A stretch of 35,831 nucleotides of DNA, taken from NCBI GenBank assembly GCA_000436695.1, contig HF992576.1, forward strand, positions 1 to 35,831. Direction: 5' to 3'. Shown here in pieces: positions 15,732-25,176 of this stretch. Source of the stretch: Prevotella sp. CAG:1185 (GTDB taxonomy: Bacteria > Bacteroidota > Bacteroidia > Bacteroidales > Bacteroidaceae). A program made the position numbers and the translations under genes. A model generated the notes under the pieces. It had not been told where the DNA came from. It searched no databases and was given only the letters and a program-made list of their open reading frames with translations. Positions within the stretch are counted from its first letter, which is position 1; each line of letters begins with the position of its first letter.

Positions 15732-16589
15732 TTATTTATTGGTATAGCCTGCCACGACTGCAAAATATCTAACAACACTGTTTTTTCTTGACTGCAAATA
15801 TTCTTCCTTACCAGGAAAGTTACTATTGCCTACAGCGCCTGTACCATATCTAAACACAACGTGAGGAGAGTACAGAATGTTACCCGGATCTGCCGCTACA
15901 CGTTTCTGCTCTTTTTGTGACAGTGCATAGGGATAGATAACAAAATCATACTTATCCATAAGAACGCGACGGAAACCTATTTCGTATGGCTGGTCAGGAG
16001 ATGCCGAAACTGCTATCGAAATGCAATGAATGTCATCCAAGGTGTTCTCTATATCATTCAGAGCTTTTCTGTCAAGACCAGATGCCATGAGCAAAGAGTC
16101 AATATTTTCTTCGTTAAGATTACAGCTGTTGCCGCCATGATTGCCGTCAGTAGAAACAGTGAAGAGAGATAATTTTCTTTCCTCAAATTCGATGTAAATG
16201 CTGCATCCAGGTTTCAACTGTTGACTAACCTTGTGATAGAGGCTTTCCATTTGTGCATGGTATTTGATATAGTGTTCTTCCATTATGTGGGCGTCGCATC
16301 TGTCGTTGGGATTAAAAATCATTAGAAGTACTGCCAGAATATTGGCGACATGCCATATCAGGAATATTCTTTTGTGCCCGGTATTGAACTTTAATGATTT
16401 AAAAAAGGATATAAGAGAAATAACAAATGCCGGTATGACAAAAAGGAAAGCAAATGCGATAATCATAAATCCTACTAATTTGTCAATCCACAATAAGATA
16501 ATTGCTGCCGATACTATAACGGCAGATAAATATTGTACGATTACCCAAGTGTGGGTTGATGGCGATTGCTTTATTATATCCGGCTTCAT
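15732..16589 (-). CDS. Hypothetical membrane protein with three N-terminal helices
   Basis: I do not recognise this 285-residue protein. Three hydrophobic segments are clear at about 15-34 (VIVQYLSAVIVSAAIILLW), 38-61 and 75-92, followed by a soluble domain of about 190 residues. That part has mixed alpha/beta character, with IYIEFEERKLSLFTVSTDGNHGG, LDDIHCISIAVS and ISVSASPDQPYEIGFRRVL-like strands. The start ATG (complement 16587-16589) gives a polar N-terminus before the first helix. It stands alone: the neighbours are a non-coding repeat region downstream and a 589-nt gap upstream. A -7-like box (CAAATTTA complement) lies about 90 nt upstream. The frame looks intact and its composition resembles a real gene. 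Confidence 0.7.
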   Translation of the reverse strand: MKPDIIKQSPSTHTWVIVQYLSAVIVSAAIILLWIDKLVGFMIIAFAFLFVIPAFVISLISFFKSLKFNTGHKRIFLIWHVANILAVLLMIFNPNDRCDAHIMEEHYIKYHAQMESLYHKVSQQLKPGCSIYIEFEERKLSLFTVSTDGNHGGNSCNLNEENIDSLLMASGLDRKALNDIENTLDDIHCISIAVSASPDQPYEIGFRRVLMDKYDFVIYPYALSQKEQKRVAADPGNILYSPHVVFRYGTGAVGNSNFPGKEEYLQSRKNSVVRYFAVVAGYTNK

Positions 16590-16679
16590 GATAGGTTCTT
16601 TTTAGTTTGTAGCGATAGCGTTTCAAGAGAGTGTGTATGGAAAGAATCCACTCAAGTTTGTAGACTTCAAACAGCATTG

Positions 16680-16713
16680 CAAATTTAACGTATTATTTTT
16701 AATTGGTTTGCAA
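16680..16713 (-). promoter_or_regulatory. Possible promoter of the orphan membrane protein
   Basis: On the minus strand TAAATTTG (16687-16680) fits the -7 consensus TAnnTTTG. A TTG (complement of 16711-16713) lies 23 nt upstream, slightly further than the usual 19-21. It would give a leader of roughly 85 nt. Confidence 0.35.
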
Positions 16714-17069
16714 GATTGAGAAGATTTCATAATAATAAAAATGCACAATGACGGGGAATAATGTCCTACCAAGGAGTATCCCGGAGAATGTATAGACTGC
16801 ATTCCAATCGGTAATTAAATATGTCAACCTCATGTTCATGTTGCTTCCTCATGTATTTCATGCCTGCGGTTTCGCTAAACGAAGTTTATAATCAGCCGTG
16901 GAAAAGTGATTTATCTCTGATTAAGTCCGGCAAAGCCCTGACAAACGTTTTATTCTCCATCGACACACTTCACTTCAGAATAAAAGCCGACGCCACGATA
17001 TAATGCCTTTGCCAGACAAGGAAGATGTTTTTCAACTATGAACAAAACATAAACCTAAACGGCATTAAT
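16714..17069. other. Non-coding gap between the orphan membrane protein and the M6 operon terminator
   Basis: I see no supported gene here. One plus-strand frame (16821-17003, 60 codons) starts without a leader signal and matches nothing I know; it could be a fragment of an older gene, but nothing confirms that. Confidence 0.5.
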
Positions 17070-17113
17070 GCCAAAAAACAAAAAAGGAGCGCGCCTTTAC
17101 CGGCACGCTCCTT
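17070..17113 (-). terminator. Intrinsic terminator of the adhesin-M6 protease operon
   Basis: On the minus strand AAGGAGCGTGCC pairs with GGCGCGCTCCTT (one G-U pair) around a short GGTAAA-type loop (17084-17113). A T-rich run, TTTTTTGTTTTTT-like, follows. It lies about 65 nt after the stop codon of the M6 protease gene. Confidence 0.88.
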
Positions 17114-17178
17114 AAAAATTTATATGCAATGGATAACAGCCTGATTAACGGCTAAAAGCCATTGCTTGATTAAAACAG

Positions 17179-19986
17179 TTATCGTACCATAACCTTGCGC
17201 ACAACATCGCCGCACTTGACAATGTAGACTCCGGGAGCCAAAGACACGGTAACGTTGCCGCCGGTGTTACAGCCGGCGAGCAATGAGCCGGAAACTGAAT
17301 AGACGCTGACGTGCGCATTGCCGTCTGTTGTTACGGTTATACCGCCGTCGCATGGCTCAATGCTTACACCTGAAGCCGTGATGTCGTTTATGCCTGTGGT
17401 GACATAGATCGAGCGATCAACTGGAGCAGACTCGTTGTTGCCTTCATACAGGCACACTACGCCATATCTGTTGACGCCCTTACTTACTGAGCTGTCAATA
17501 AACGTGCGTGATGACGTAAAGCCGATAAGCTCGTCATTGCGGTAGACATTAAATCCGATAGGATATTCGGCATCAGTTTGAGGATTGTAGTCGTCGTCGA
17601 AGACGGGAGTCTCGCCCGGCACGAATACATCCTTGGCAGACGACGGTTCAAGCGTGGCTTTCATGAGCGGGTTGAGCTGTATGATATCGTCGCGCCACTC
17701 GCCTTCTGACAATACGAGGTTACCCAGGCCTGGAGTGTAGGTAGTTCCGTCGCATATTATGCGGAAACCGCCGTCGCTCGTGCTGCCGTAAACGCCTATC
17801 ATATAGTCGTAGCCCGGCTCGATTACAGTTGGTGTGTCAAACTGCTTTATGCACCAGTTGCCAGAGCCGTACTCGGTGATGTCGCGCTCGTTGACAATCT
17901 GCATGTCGTCAGTGCCTGCGGCTGCGCGCCAAACTCTGATCTTATAGCTTGTTGTGCGCTGTGACGAGAACGGGAAGAAACCTATGCCCGTGATTGAATA
18001 TCCGTTATAGGCACGGAGGTCTTTCTCGTTGAAACGCTGTGCGAAGTCGGTCTCGTTAGAGTAGACATACTGGTAAACCACATCAGAGTAGTTGAGGTCT
18101 GAACGCGACAAGTCGGTGTTCATTTCCCACGTAAGCTCTATGCCGTCGGCATTCTCCTTGGTTGATAGCGACTCTATGCGGTTTTCGGGCAGACGCACTG
18201 TTGCCTCGGCAAACGGAGAAACGAGTCCGTTGTCGTATTCAACGTCCACCTTATACGTTACAATAATATTTCCGGGATTTTCGTCAACATAAGTAAGGTC
18301 ATTGGTCGTTGCAATCAGGAAGTCGTCTCTGTATATACGATAGTCTTTTATTCCGTCGGCATCGGGTGCCTCCCATGTCAGAGTTACCACACCGCGCTTG
18401 GCGTTAGCGGCAAAGTTGTTGACGGCTGCCGGAACTTCTTCTGACGTGAACTTGAACGAAACCTTGCCGTCGTTCTCGCTTATGTCGCTCAATGAGAAAT
18501 AAGAATACTTGCCGTCGTTAGAGTGTGTCGACGGGGTTGTAGTGTCGGTCCATGTAGTCTTGCGTGTAGAACCCGGGAAAGGAGCACCGGCAGAATTGAT
18601 GTTGCCGTAAGACTCAGGACTGTCACCAGGATCAGAAGTTGCCGATGCGCATACGGTGTAAAGGCCTTGCTGATAGTCGCAGTTTACGGTGTTCATTTCG
18701 GCTGTCAAGTTGATGCGGTTTTCGTCAACATGATAAACGATAAGGCCGTGGCCGGGAAGCTCGCGGTCGAACTTCTGCACCTGTCGGTTCTCCAGCACAA
18801 AGTAGTCGCCTTCACGCTTTGTCTTAACGATATATCCCACAGGCTCGTCGGTTGCGGCATGCATGTCGGTAACTGTAGCTGTTGAGTCGAGCACCTTAGG
18901 CTCCACCCATCCGAACTGTATCTTCTGCCACATGTTAAGGCTTGAAGGCGAATCGCCAGGCAGATAGTGCTCGCTCCATATTCCGTCGGCCATAAGGTCC
19001 CAGATGCCTGTGCCGTTATAGTAGCCGTTGTCTTCATAGTCGGTGTCATAATAATCGGGCGCGCCGAGATTATGGCCAAACTCATGACATAGCACGCCTA
19101 CGGTGGTCATCTGCAGTCCGTTGTAAGGATCGTTGAAAAGTATTTCGGGCTGTATGGTGTATTTCTTCACACGCACGTCGCCGTACATCTGATCGAGAAG
19201 CTCGCTGCTGTGCGACCATATATCTGATGTGCTGCCGCTCACTTCCTGTCCCATGCCCTGGTGGATGATTGACAGGCCGTCGAGCTCGCCGTCGCCGTCG
19301 TTGTCAAACTGATGTATGTCGATGCTCGGGTCTACAAGCGCGAGGGCGTCGCGTATGAGGTCGGACATATCCTCGGTGCTGTAGAGCGACTTCTGACGCG
19401 GGAGCTGAAGCCAGCCAACAACGGTGGTCTCGATGTCGAGCTGATTATAGGATGTTTCAAGATAATAGTCACGGAAACTTCCCATGCCGTTATAGTCGGG
19501 AGCGTTCATAAGCTCGCGGAACTTATCGGCGTCAAACGACGGTTTGGTGTCGGCAAAGTTAACGAGAAGCATGAGCAGCTTGCGCTTTCCCTTCAGCGGG
19601 AAGGTGCCGTAGATCTGCAGAGCCTTGTTTGGTCCGGCCGGACTTAGCTTCATCCCGTCAGACTTTATCATGTCATCACGGCGCAGAAGTTTCATACTGG
19701 CCGAAGCCTGACTGTCGTTGCCCATATACTTGCCGGCTGCCACGATGGCGCCGTTGCTGTCTTTGCCAGCATAGCAAAGATATCCGTTGTCTGCTCTTTT
19801 CAGCACATATCCGCCCGTAGACTCAAGCCAATGGTTATGCTCGTCGCCGATGATGCGATAAGTAACCACTGTGCCGTCGGGCTGAACAAACTTAACAGGT
19901 TTCGGATATGCCGGCACGCTGTGGGCCGGCATATTCGATAGTGTGAAAAGGCATAATGATGCTAATAAAATTTTAACAAGTCGCAT
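17179..19986 (-). CDS. Secreted M6-family metalloprotease with T9SS-type tail
   Basis: M6 proteases (immune inhibitor A-like) are zinc endopeptidases of secreted virulence or nutrient-scavenging systems. The 935-residue protein has a signal peptide (about 1-23), a propeptide-like region (VPAYPKPVKFVQPDGTVV, GDEHNHWLE) typical of Bacteroidetes M6 proteins, and the catalytic motif HEFGHNLGAPD with H301, E302 and H305, followed by GIWDLMADG (327-335). After the catalytic part come an Fn3-like module (about 515-600), a beta-sandwich segment and a C-terminal region (about 865-935, VSVYSVSGSLL ... APGVYIVKCGDVVRKVMVR) that looks like a T9SS sorting domain. It starts only 8 nt after the upstream adhesin-like gene, so the two are co-transcribed. 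The substrate is unknown; the partner protein or host/plant proteins are possible. Confidence 0.92.
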   Translation of the reverse strand: MRLVKILLASLCLFTLSNMPAHSVPAYPKPVKFVQPDGTVVTYRIIGDEHNHWLESTGGYVLKRADNGYLCYAGKDSNGAIVAAGKYMGNDSQASASMKLLRRDDMIKSDGMKLSPAGPNKALQIYGTFPLKGKRKLLMLLVNFADTKPSFDADKFRELMNAPDYNGMGSFRDYYLETSYNQLDIETTVVGWLQLPRQKSLYSTEDMSDLIRDALALVDPSIDIHQFDNDGDGELDGLSIIHQGMGQEVSGSTSDIWSHSSELLDQMYGDVRVKKYTIQPEILFNDPYNGLQMTTVGVLCHEFGHNLGAPDYYDTDYEDNGYYNGTGIWDLMADGIWSEHYLPGDSPSSLNMWQKIQFGWVEPKVLDSTATVTDMHAATDEPVGYIVKTKREGDYFVLENRQVQKFDRELPGHGLIVYHVDENRINLTAEMNTVNCDYQQGLYTVCASATSDPGDSPESYGNINSAGAPFPGSTRKTTWTDTTTPSTHSNDGKYSYFSLSDISENDGKVSFKFTSEEVPAAVNNFAANAKRGVVTLTWEAPDADGIKDYRIYRDDFLIATTNDLTYVDENPGNIIVTYKVDVEYDNGLVSPFAEATVRLPENRIESLSTKENADGIELTWEMNTDLSRSDLNYSDVVYQYVYSNETDFAQRFNEKDLRAYNGYSITGIGFFPFSSQRTTSYKIRVWRAAAGTDDMQIVNERDITEYGSGNWCIKQFDTPTVIEPGYDYMIGVYGSTSDGGFRIICDGTTYTPGLGNLVLSEGEWRDDIIQLNPLMKATLEPSSAKDVFVPGETPVFDDDYNPQTDAEYPIGFNVYRNDELIGFTSSRTFIDSSVSKGVNRYGVVCLYEGNNESAPVDRSIYVTTGINDITASGVSIEPCDGGITVTTDGNAHVSVYSVSGSLLAGCNTGGNVTVSLAPGVYIVKCGDVVRKVMVR

Positions 19987-19994
19987 GCCTCAAT

Positions 19995-22835
19995 TTATTT
20001 TAAAACTTTTACGCTGTTTCCGCCTGCATTTATCACATAGATGCCCTTGTTCCAGCTGTCGGCAGGAATAACGACCTCACCGCCAAAGGCTTTTCCGGCA
20101 AATACCTGTACGCCTGAAACGCTGTAGACTCTTACATCAGTGCCGTCAGAGAGACCGCTTACACGGTAATTGTTGCCGTCGGCAGAGATTTCGAGTTTAA
20201 CATCTCCGTTCTCTACACCTTCTATCGAAGTGGTTTCCTTCTTGTAGAATTTAACCCACGGCATCACACAGAAGCTATAGCCTGCAAGACTCGGACAGAA
20301 CTCATCAGCCTTGCACCATTTGCCGTCAACTTTATAGTCGCTTCCGGGCAGTGCCTTTTCAGGCTTAACATAGAGAGTGGTCTGCTTGTTGGCATGACAT
20401 CTTGTGTCAAAGCCTATCCAAGAGCGATAATTACGGCCATCAGTCTCGTCATAGAGGTCAAGATCGTCAAACTCGAATGCAACATAGAACGAACCTTTAA
20501 CCTTAACCGGCTCGTCGAATGTTACCGACTGTCTTACCGGAGAATAATATCCGGCACTTCCAAATGTGTTGATAAGCTTGTCTGCCTTTGTTGCCATAAC
20601 ATTGGCTGTGTCAGGAGTGCCGTCGTTGTCGGGATAGATAACAACACGATAGGTCTTCTCCTTGTCGTTAGGTGTACCGTCGCCTCTGTCGTTGATAAAC
20701 AGGCTGTACATATTTGTCATAACAGACAATGAAGATATTTCCAATGATACATCTGACGGAAGCTCAAATCGCTCTGCTATAGAACGGTAATAAGGATTGA
20801 CACCTACTACGAAATCGTAATATAATTCATATGTGTCAAGGTCTTTCACCTCGCCGTCTTCATTGTAAGCCGGTGTATCGCCCTGCTGGAAGATATGGTC
20901 TATTGACTCAGATGTTGTCATAAGTGCATCTTCGATATCATAATCAAGGCTATAAATATCTGCTGAGAATGTCTGCTGACATTCAGTGGTTCCGCCTTCG
21001 TTAGTGGCCTGGAGCGTAATAGTATATGTCCCGGCTTTCGGGAAGGTTATTTCGGGTTCTGCAGCCTCGTCGTCTGAAATTACGGCGTCGTTGTCAACAG
21101 TCCACTTATACGATGTTGCATCGGTAGACATATTTATCATCTTTATCTTCTGACCGTCAAATACTATTGAACCGCTGTAAAGAATAGAGTTGAGAGTATT
21201 GCCGACATAGAACAATGCCGTTGGAGGAAGCACGTCGTCCTTTTCTCTTACAGAGAAATTGTCGACTGCAATGTTACCGTCACCGGCTGAAGCTGAACAT
21301 GCGTACATTGCAAAACAATACTGACCGTCTTCTGCAGGTGTAAAGTCTGCTTCAACCTTTGTCCAGTCTTTAACAGCTGTTTCGGTTATCTCCTTGAGCG
21401 TTACTGTCTGTGCGTCAACTTCCTGACCGTTGCCGGCAGTAAGTTTGAATGAAGGATCAACACTGCCCGTACCAGGCATATAGAGATACATTGACACGGT
21501 GTAGGTCTTTACGCCCTTCATGTCGAGCATAGGTGAATAAGCTATGTCGTTTCTGTTTGGCAGAACTGACGACTGAGCCACCATATAATATTCGCCTGAA
21601 AGGGCCGGTTTGTCCTTTATTGCAGCGGTAACCCAAGGTGTCTCGCCTGTACTAGCCCAGCCTATCGGGAGATATTCTTTACCTGAATAATGTGATGCGT
21701 CATCATAAGTCTCCACATAAGGTATTTCGGCTTTCCATGCAGGCTCCTCGCCACTGTTGCTTTCGCTTACAGAGAAGGTGTCGAAATATACGTCACCGGC
21801 TGTTGCCAGCACTGAAGTACACCAAAGACCGAAACAATACTGACCGTCGGTCTCAGGAGTGTATTTTACCTTAACTTCTTTCCAGTCGCATTCGCCTTCC
21901 TCACTCGCAAGTTCTGTTATCTGTGCATCGGCCACCTGAGCCAGTCCAGCTGTAATCTTCATGCTCGGCACGCGGCCGTTCTGAGCCATGTTCTTCATCA
22001 TAACCCATACGCTCATGGTGTATTCTACTCCACCCTTCATTTCAAACATCGGTGAGAATGCCACGTCTGCACGGTTGCCGCCCTGAGGATAACCTGATAC
22101 AAGAGCATTTGCACCTGATTGAGCCTGTACTCCATACCAGTCTGACGTAGGATAAACGGCAAACGGAGTAGCACCTTCTACGGCCCAGCCTGAAGGCATC
22201 TCCATCTCTGCTGTTGTATCAAAACTTTCTGAATATGGCAACTCGGCTACGGTTACTTCTGGAGTTGACTCTTCGGCACTTACCGAGAATGTATCAAAAA
22301 ATACATCGCCGGCACTTGATAGAACAGAATTACACCAAAGGCCGAAACAATACTGGCCGTCAGTTTCAGGAGTAAATGTTACTGTAACTTCTTTCCAGTC
22401 GCACTCGCCTTCATCTGTTGCCAGCTCTGTTGTCTGGGCGTCAGAAGTCTGTGCTGTACCTACAGTTATCTTCATTCCTGGATTGCGGCCATTTTGGGCT
22501 GTATTTTTCATCATTACCCAAACGGTCATTGTATATTTAACACCGGCCTTCATCTCGAACATCGGAGAGAATGCCACATCTGTTCGATTACCTGTCTGAG
22601 GATAACCCGACACAAGTGCATTAGCACCTGATTGAGCTTGTACCCCATACCAGTCGAATGCAGGATATACGGCAAACGGAGTTGAACCTTCAACGGCCCA
22701 GCCTGCAGGAATATACTCCTCTTCTGTCGTATCAAAATTTTCAGAGTAAGGAAACTCTGTCACAGGTTCAGCAGCAGTAGCATAACTGCTAAACAACATA
22801 CTGAACAAGCACAATAAGGTAATCAATTTACTCAT
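19995..22835 (-). CDS. Secreted adhesin-like protein with three choice-of-anchor-J/cleaved-adhesin type repeats, PKD domain and T9SS-type tail
   Basis: The 946-residue protein has a signal peptide (about 1-22) and three repeats at about 27-190, 198-361 and 370-525. The first two are very similar and offset by 171 residues. They share GWAVEG-(S/T)TPFAVYP, DWYGVQAQSGANALVSGYP, DVAFSPMFEMK and ETDGQYCFGLWC; the third is diverged (RNDIAYSPMLDMKG, EDGQYCFAMYAC). The pattern resembles cleaved-adhesin/choice-of-anchor-J jelly rolls of gingipain-type proteins. A PKD-like domain follows (about 545-635, SYKWTVD ... FPKAGTYTITLQATN), then a unique domain (about 640-865) and a T9SS-like tail (VRVYSVSGVQVFAG ... 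KGIYVINAGGNSVKVLK). It precedes the M6 protease by 8 nt, so the pair may work on the cell surface together. Binding target unknown. Confidence 0.85.
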   Translation of the reverse strand: MSKLITLLCLFSMLFSSYATAAEPVTEFPYSENFDTTEEEYIPAGWAVEGSTPFAVYPAFDWYGVQAQSGANALVSGYPQTGNRTDVAFSPMFEMKAGVKYTMTVWVMMKNTAQNGRNPGMKITVGTAQTSDAQTTELATDEGECDWKEVTVTFTPETDGQYCFGLWCNSVLSSAGDVFFDTFSVSAEESTPEVTVAELPYSESFDTTAEMEMPSGWAVEGATPFAVYPTSDWYGVQAQSGANALVSGYPQGGNRADVAFSPMFEMKGGVEYTMSVWVMMKNMAQNGRVPSMKITAGLAQVADAQITELASEEGECDWKEVKVKYTPETDGQYCFGLWCTSVLATAGDVYFDTFSVSESNSGEEPAWKAEIPYVETYDDASHYSGKEYLPIGWASTGETPWVTAAIKDKPALSGEYYMVAQSSVLPNRNDIAYSPMLDMKGVKTYTVSMYLYMPGTGSVDPSFKLTAGNGQEVDAQTVTLKEITETAVKDWTKVEADFTPAEDGQYCFAMYACSASAGDGNIAVDNFSVREKDDVLPPTALFYVGNTLNSILYSGSIVFDGQKIKMINMSTDATSYKWTVDNDAVISDDEAAEPEITFPKAGTYTITLQATNEGGTTECQQTFSADIYSLDYDIEDALMTTSESIDHIFQQGDTPAYNEDGEVKDLDTYELYYDFVVGVNPYYRSIAERFELPSDVSLEISSLSVMTNMYSLFINDRGDGTPNDKEKTYRVVIYPDNDGTPDTANVMATKADKLINTFGSAGYYSPVRQSVTFDEPVKVKGSFYVAFEFDDLDLYDETDGRNYRSWIGFDTRCHANKQTTLYVKPEKALPGSDYKVDGKWCKADEFCPSLAGYSFCVMPWVKFYKKETTSIEGVENGDVKLEISADGNNYRVSGLSDGTDVRVYSVSGVQVFAGKAFGGEVVIPADSWNKGIYVINAGGNSVKVLK

Positions 22836-23554
22836 ATTAAAATAATTTTGGTTAACAACTTAGCAAAACATACAATACATAATGCTATATAATTTCACTC
22901 ATTCGTTTACAAATACACAATCAAATAGTATACAAACCAAATATTTTGCCGATAAAATAAGCATTTTATTAATATTAATGTAATACATACACTATAAAGA
23001 TTATTTCATAAATAAGATTTTAATTTATATAAAACTAGTCAATTTGATTTAATTTCACAATATAAAATCAAGCCCAAGGCAGAACGTATCCTACTGATAA
23101 TAAGACGAATAAGAGCTAAACAAATAGCTAAAATGAAATAGCCGTATAATCAAATCCAATGGCATATATTGTTGAATATTTTCACAACAGGCAAAATTAT
23201 CAATATTAGCAGCCGTTCAATAAGTTATAATAATATCAAGAATTTTGTCAATATGAAACTTATTGCTGCATATTGATACAAATAAGCAGCATATAAATTG
23301 ACTATATGTAAAACATACGAATGTATATTACATGTCATAAGTTTACACTACGTAGGTATAGAAATATGGGTATTAGACAATTGAAAAAATGACATTAAAA
23401 TAAATATGCAAAAAGAGAAAATTATTACCCATTTGTTCTGACACCCTGAAACACAACCACACTACTCAACAATACACAGATTCGAGTAAAAAAACATGCA
23501 ACAATTATAATGTAAGACTTGCAATAAATTGGTAATACTCATGCAGAATATACC
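22836..23554. other. AT-rich non-coding region between the ribosomal operon end and the adhesin operon
   Basis: About 700 nt with very low G+C and no supported gene. It must hold the promoter of the adhesin-M6 operon, but I find no exact TAnnTTTG pair on the minus strand. The nearest forms have three spacer bases (TACTATTTG around 22921-22930). No repeats or RNA genes stand out. Confidence 0.5.
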
Positions 23555-23589
23555 AAAAAAGCGCTTTCTCCCTCACGGGAAAAAGCGCT
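23555..23589 (-). terminator. Intrinsic terminator of the ribosomal superoperon
   Basis: On the minus strand AGCGCTTTTTCCC pairs with GGGAGAAAGCGCT (23589-23577 against 23572-23560, one mismatch) around a GTGA loop, then a T-run. It begins 24 nt after the rplQ stop and closes the S10-spc-alpha cluster. Confidence 0.92.
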
Positions 23590-23613
23590 ATATTAGAGAT
23601 ATATTTGACTATT

Positions 23614-24105
23614 TTATTCTGCCTTAGCTTCTTCTGTTGCTGTTTCAGCAGCAGCTTCTGTTGCAGGAGCCTCTGTTGTTTCAGCAACCTTAGAACGACG
23701 GCTACGACGAGTTTTCTTGGCAGCCTTAGGAGCCTTAGCCATATTCTCATCATAATCTACAAGCTCTATGAAGCACATATCAGCACCGTCACCAGGACGT
23801 GAACCCAGCTTTATGATTCTAGTGTAACCACCCGGACGGTCAGCCACCTTTGTAGAAATCTCCTTAAACAACTCTGTTACGGCAAACTTATTCTGCAGAT
23901 AGCGGAATACAACACGACGAGAAGTTGTTGTGTCATTCTTAGAACGTGTGATCAGAGGTTCTACATATTGTTTCAAGGCCTTAGCCTTAGCGATAGTCGT
24001 AGTGATTCTTTTGTGCATTATCAGCGATACAGCCATGTTTGCAAGCAAAGCCTTACGATGAGATGCAGTACGACTCAGATGGTTGAATTTTTTATTATGT
24101 CTCAT
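23614..24105 (-). CDS. rplQ: 50S ribosomal protein L17 (bL17)
   Basis: L17 binds 23S rRNA near the exit tunnel. The family start MRHNKKFNHLSRTASHRKALLANMA fixes the first codon at 24105; an in-frame extension to 24147 exists but has no family support. The L17 core covers about 1-115 (TRIIKLGSRPGDGADMCFIELVDY). The last 45 residues form the Lys-rich then Ala/Glu/Thr-rich tail common in Bacteroidetes L17. It is the last gene of the superoperon, 66 nt after rpoA. That spacer contains a perfect 9-bp hairpin, and a terminator follows the gene. Confidence 0.97.
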   Translation of the reverse strand: MRHNKKFNHLSRTASHRKALLANMAVSLIMHKRITTTIAKAKALKQYVEPLITRSKNDTTTSRRVVFRYLQNKFAVTELFKEISTKVADRPGGYTRIIKLGSRPGDGADMCFIELVDYDENMAKAPKAAKKTRRSRRSKVAETTEAPATEAAAETATEEAKAE

Positions 24106-24138
24106 TTTTTGTTTTTCTTTTGCGATAAATCGGCAATT

Positions 24139-24161
24139 CCGGCGCATTCAACATGCGCCGG
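24139..24161 (-). promoter_or_regulatory. Hairpin in the rpoA-rplQ spacer
   Basis: CCGGCGCAT (24139-24147) and ATGCGCCGG (24153-24161) form a perfect 9-bp stem. On the mRNA strand the loop is GUUGA, closed by a U-A pair. It lies 10 nt after the rpoA stop and 33 nt before the rplQ start, without a U-tract. The loop resembles that of the hairpin before rpsD. Confidence 0.6.
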
Positions 24162-24171
24162 TTATGCGCGG

Positions 24172-25164
24172 TTACTCTTTATCTAATTTATACTTAGAAA
24201 TATCGGTTCCAAACGACAGATTCAGACTCTCGAGCAAATCATCAAGCTCTGAAAGCGATTTCTTACCGAAGTTGCGGAACTTAAGAAGATCAGTCTTGTT
24301 ATACTGTACCAAGTCGCCGAGGGTCTCAACATCAGCAGCCTTCAAACAATTAAGCGCACGAACTGAAAGATTCATATCGATAAGCTTTGTCTTAAGCAAC
24401 TGGCGCATGTGGAGAATCTCCTCGTCAAATTCCTGATTACCATCAACATCGTTATTCTCAAGAGTTATCTTCTCATCAGAGAACAACATGAAGTGATATA
24501 TAAGAATCTTGGCAGCCTCCTTAAGAGCGTCTTTCGGGTGAATGGAGCCGTCCGTTGTAACTTCAATAACCAATTTGTCGTAGTCGGTCTTTTGCTCAAC
24601 ACGATACGGTTCAACTGAATATTTAACGTTACGAATCGGAGTGTAAATAGAATCGATTGGAATAACGTTGACGTCAGTGCAGAACTCACGGTTCTCATCA
24701 GCAGGAACGTATCCACGTCCTTTGTTTATAGTGAGATCAATCTGCATTGAAGCTTTGGCATCTAAATGACAAATCACCAAATCAGGGTTTAACACTTCAA
24801 ATCCAGTCAGATACTTACCTATATCACCTGCCTTGAACTCTGTTGAATTCTCAACGGTGACACTAACTTTTTCGTTCTCGAATTCTTCTACTACTTGCTT
24901 GAATCTTACTTGCTTCAAATTCAAGATGATGTTGGTAACATCCTCTTTTACGCCAGGTACAGAGGAAAACTCATGCTCAACACCCGATATACGGATTGTG
25001 TTGATGGCATAACCCTCAAGCGATGAAAGAAGAATGCGGCGCAGTGAGTTACCAATGGTAACACCAAAGCCAGGCTCAAGAGGACGAAATTCGAACTTGC
25101 CGAACTTGTCGTTAGCCTCCAACATTACTACTTTATCAGGTTTTTGAAATGCTAATATCGCCAT
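24172..25164 (-). CDS. rpoA: DNA-directed RNA polymerase subunit alpha
   Basis: Alpha dimerises to scaffold RNA polymerase assembly, and its C-terminal domain contacts DNA and activators. The 330-residue protein has the N-terminal dimerisation domain (GVTIGNSLRRILLSSLEGYAI, about 34-54; GKGYVPA-like KGRGYVPADEN). A short linker leads to the alpha-CTD (about 255-320; LSVRALNCLKAADVETLGDLV, LLKFRNFGKKSLSELDDLL). Length and order match the family. It follows rpsD by 12 nt as the penultimate gene of the alpha operon. Confidence 0.99.
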   Translation of the reverse strand: MAILAFQKPDKVVMLEANDKFGKFEFRPLEPGFGVTIGNSLRRILLSSLEGYAINTIRISGVEHEFSSVPGVKEDVTNIILNLKQVRFKQVVEEFENEKVSVTVENSTEFKAGDIGKYLTGFEVLNPDLVICHLDAKASMQIDLTINKGRGYVPADENREFCTDVNVIPIDSIYTPIRNVKYSVEPYRVEQKTDYDKLVIEVTTDGSIHPKDALKEAAKILIYHFMLFSDEKITLENNDVDGNQEFDEEILHMRQLLKTKLIDMNLSVRALNCLKAADVETLGDLVQYNKTDLLKFRNFGKKSLSELDDLLESLNLSFGTDISKYKLDKE

Positions 25165-25176
25165 TAATTTAATGAT

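Noticed and set aside
15337..15778. Two overlapping minus-strand frames (107 and 62 codons)
   Set aside because: They run through repeat DNA and overlap the end of the orphan membrane gene; no leader or family match. Possibly a repeat-derived false gene or remnant.
16821..17003. 60-codon plus-strand frame in the gap before the M6 operon
   Set aside because: No promoter, no family resemblance and odd composition; could be a fragment but cannot be supported.
24106..24147. Upstream extension of rplQ (14 extra residues)
   Set aside because: The family N-terminus MRHNKKFNHL starts at 24105, and the extension overlaps the intergenic hairpin.
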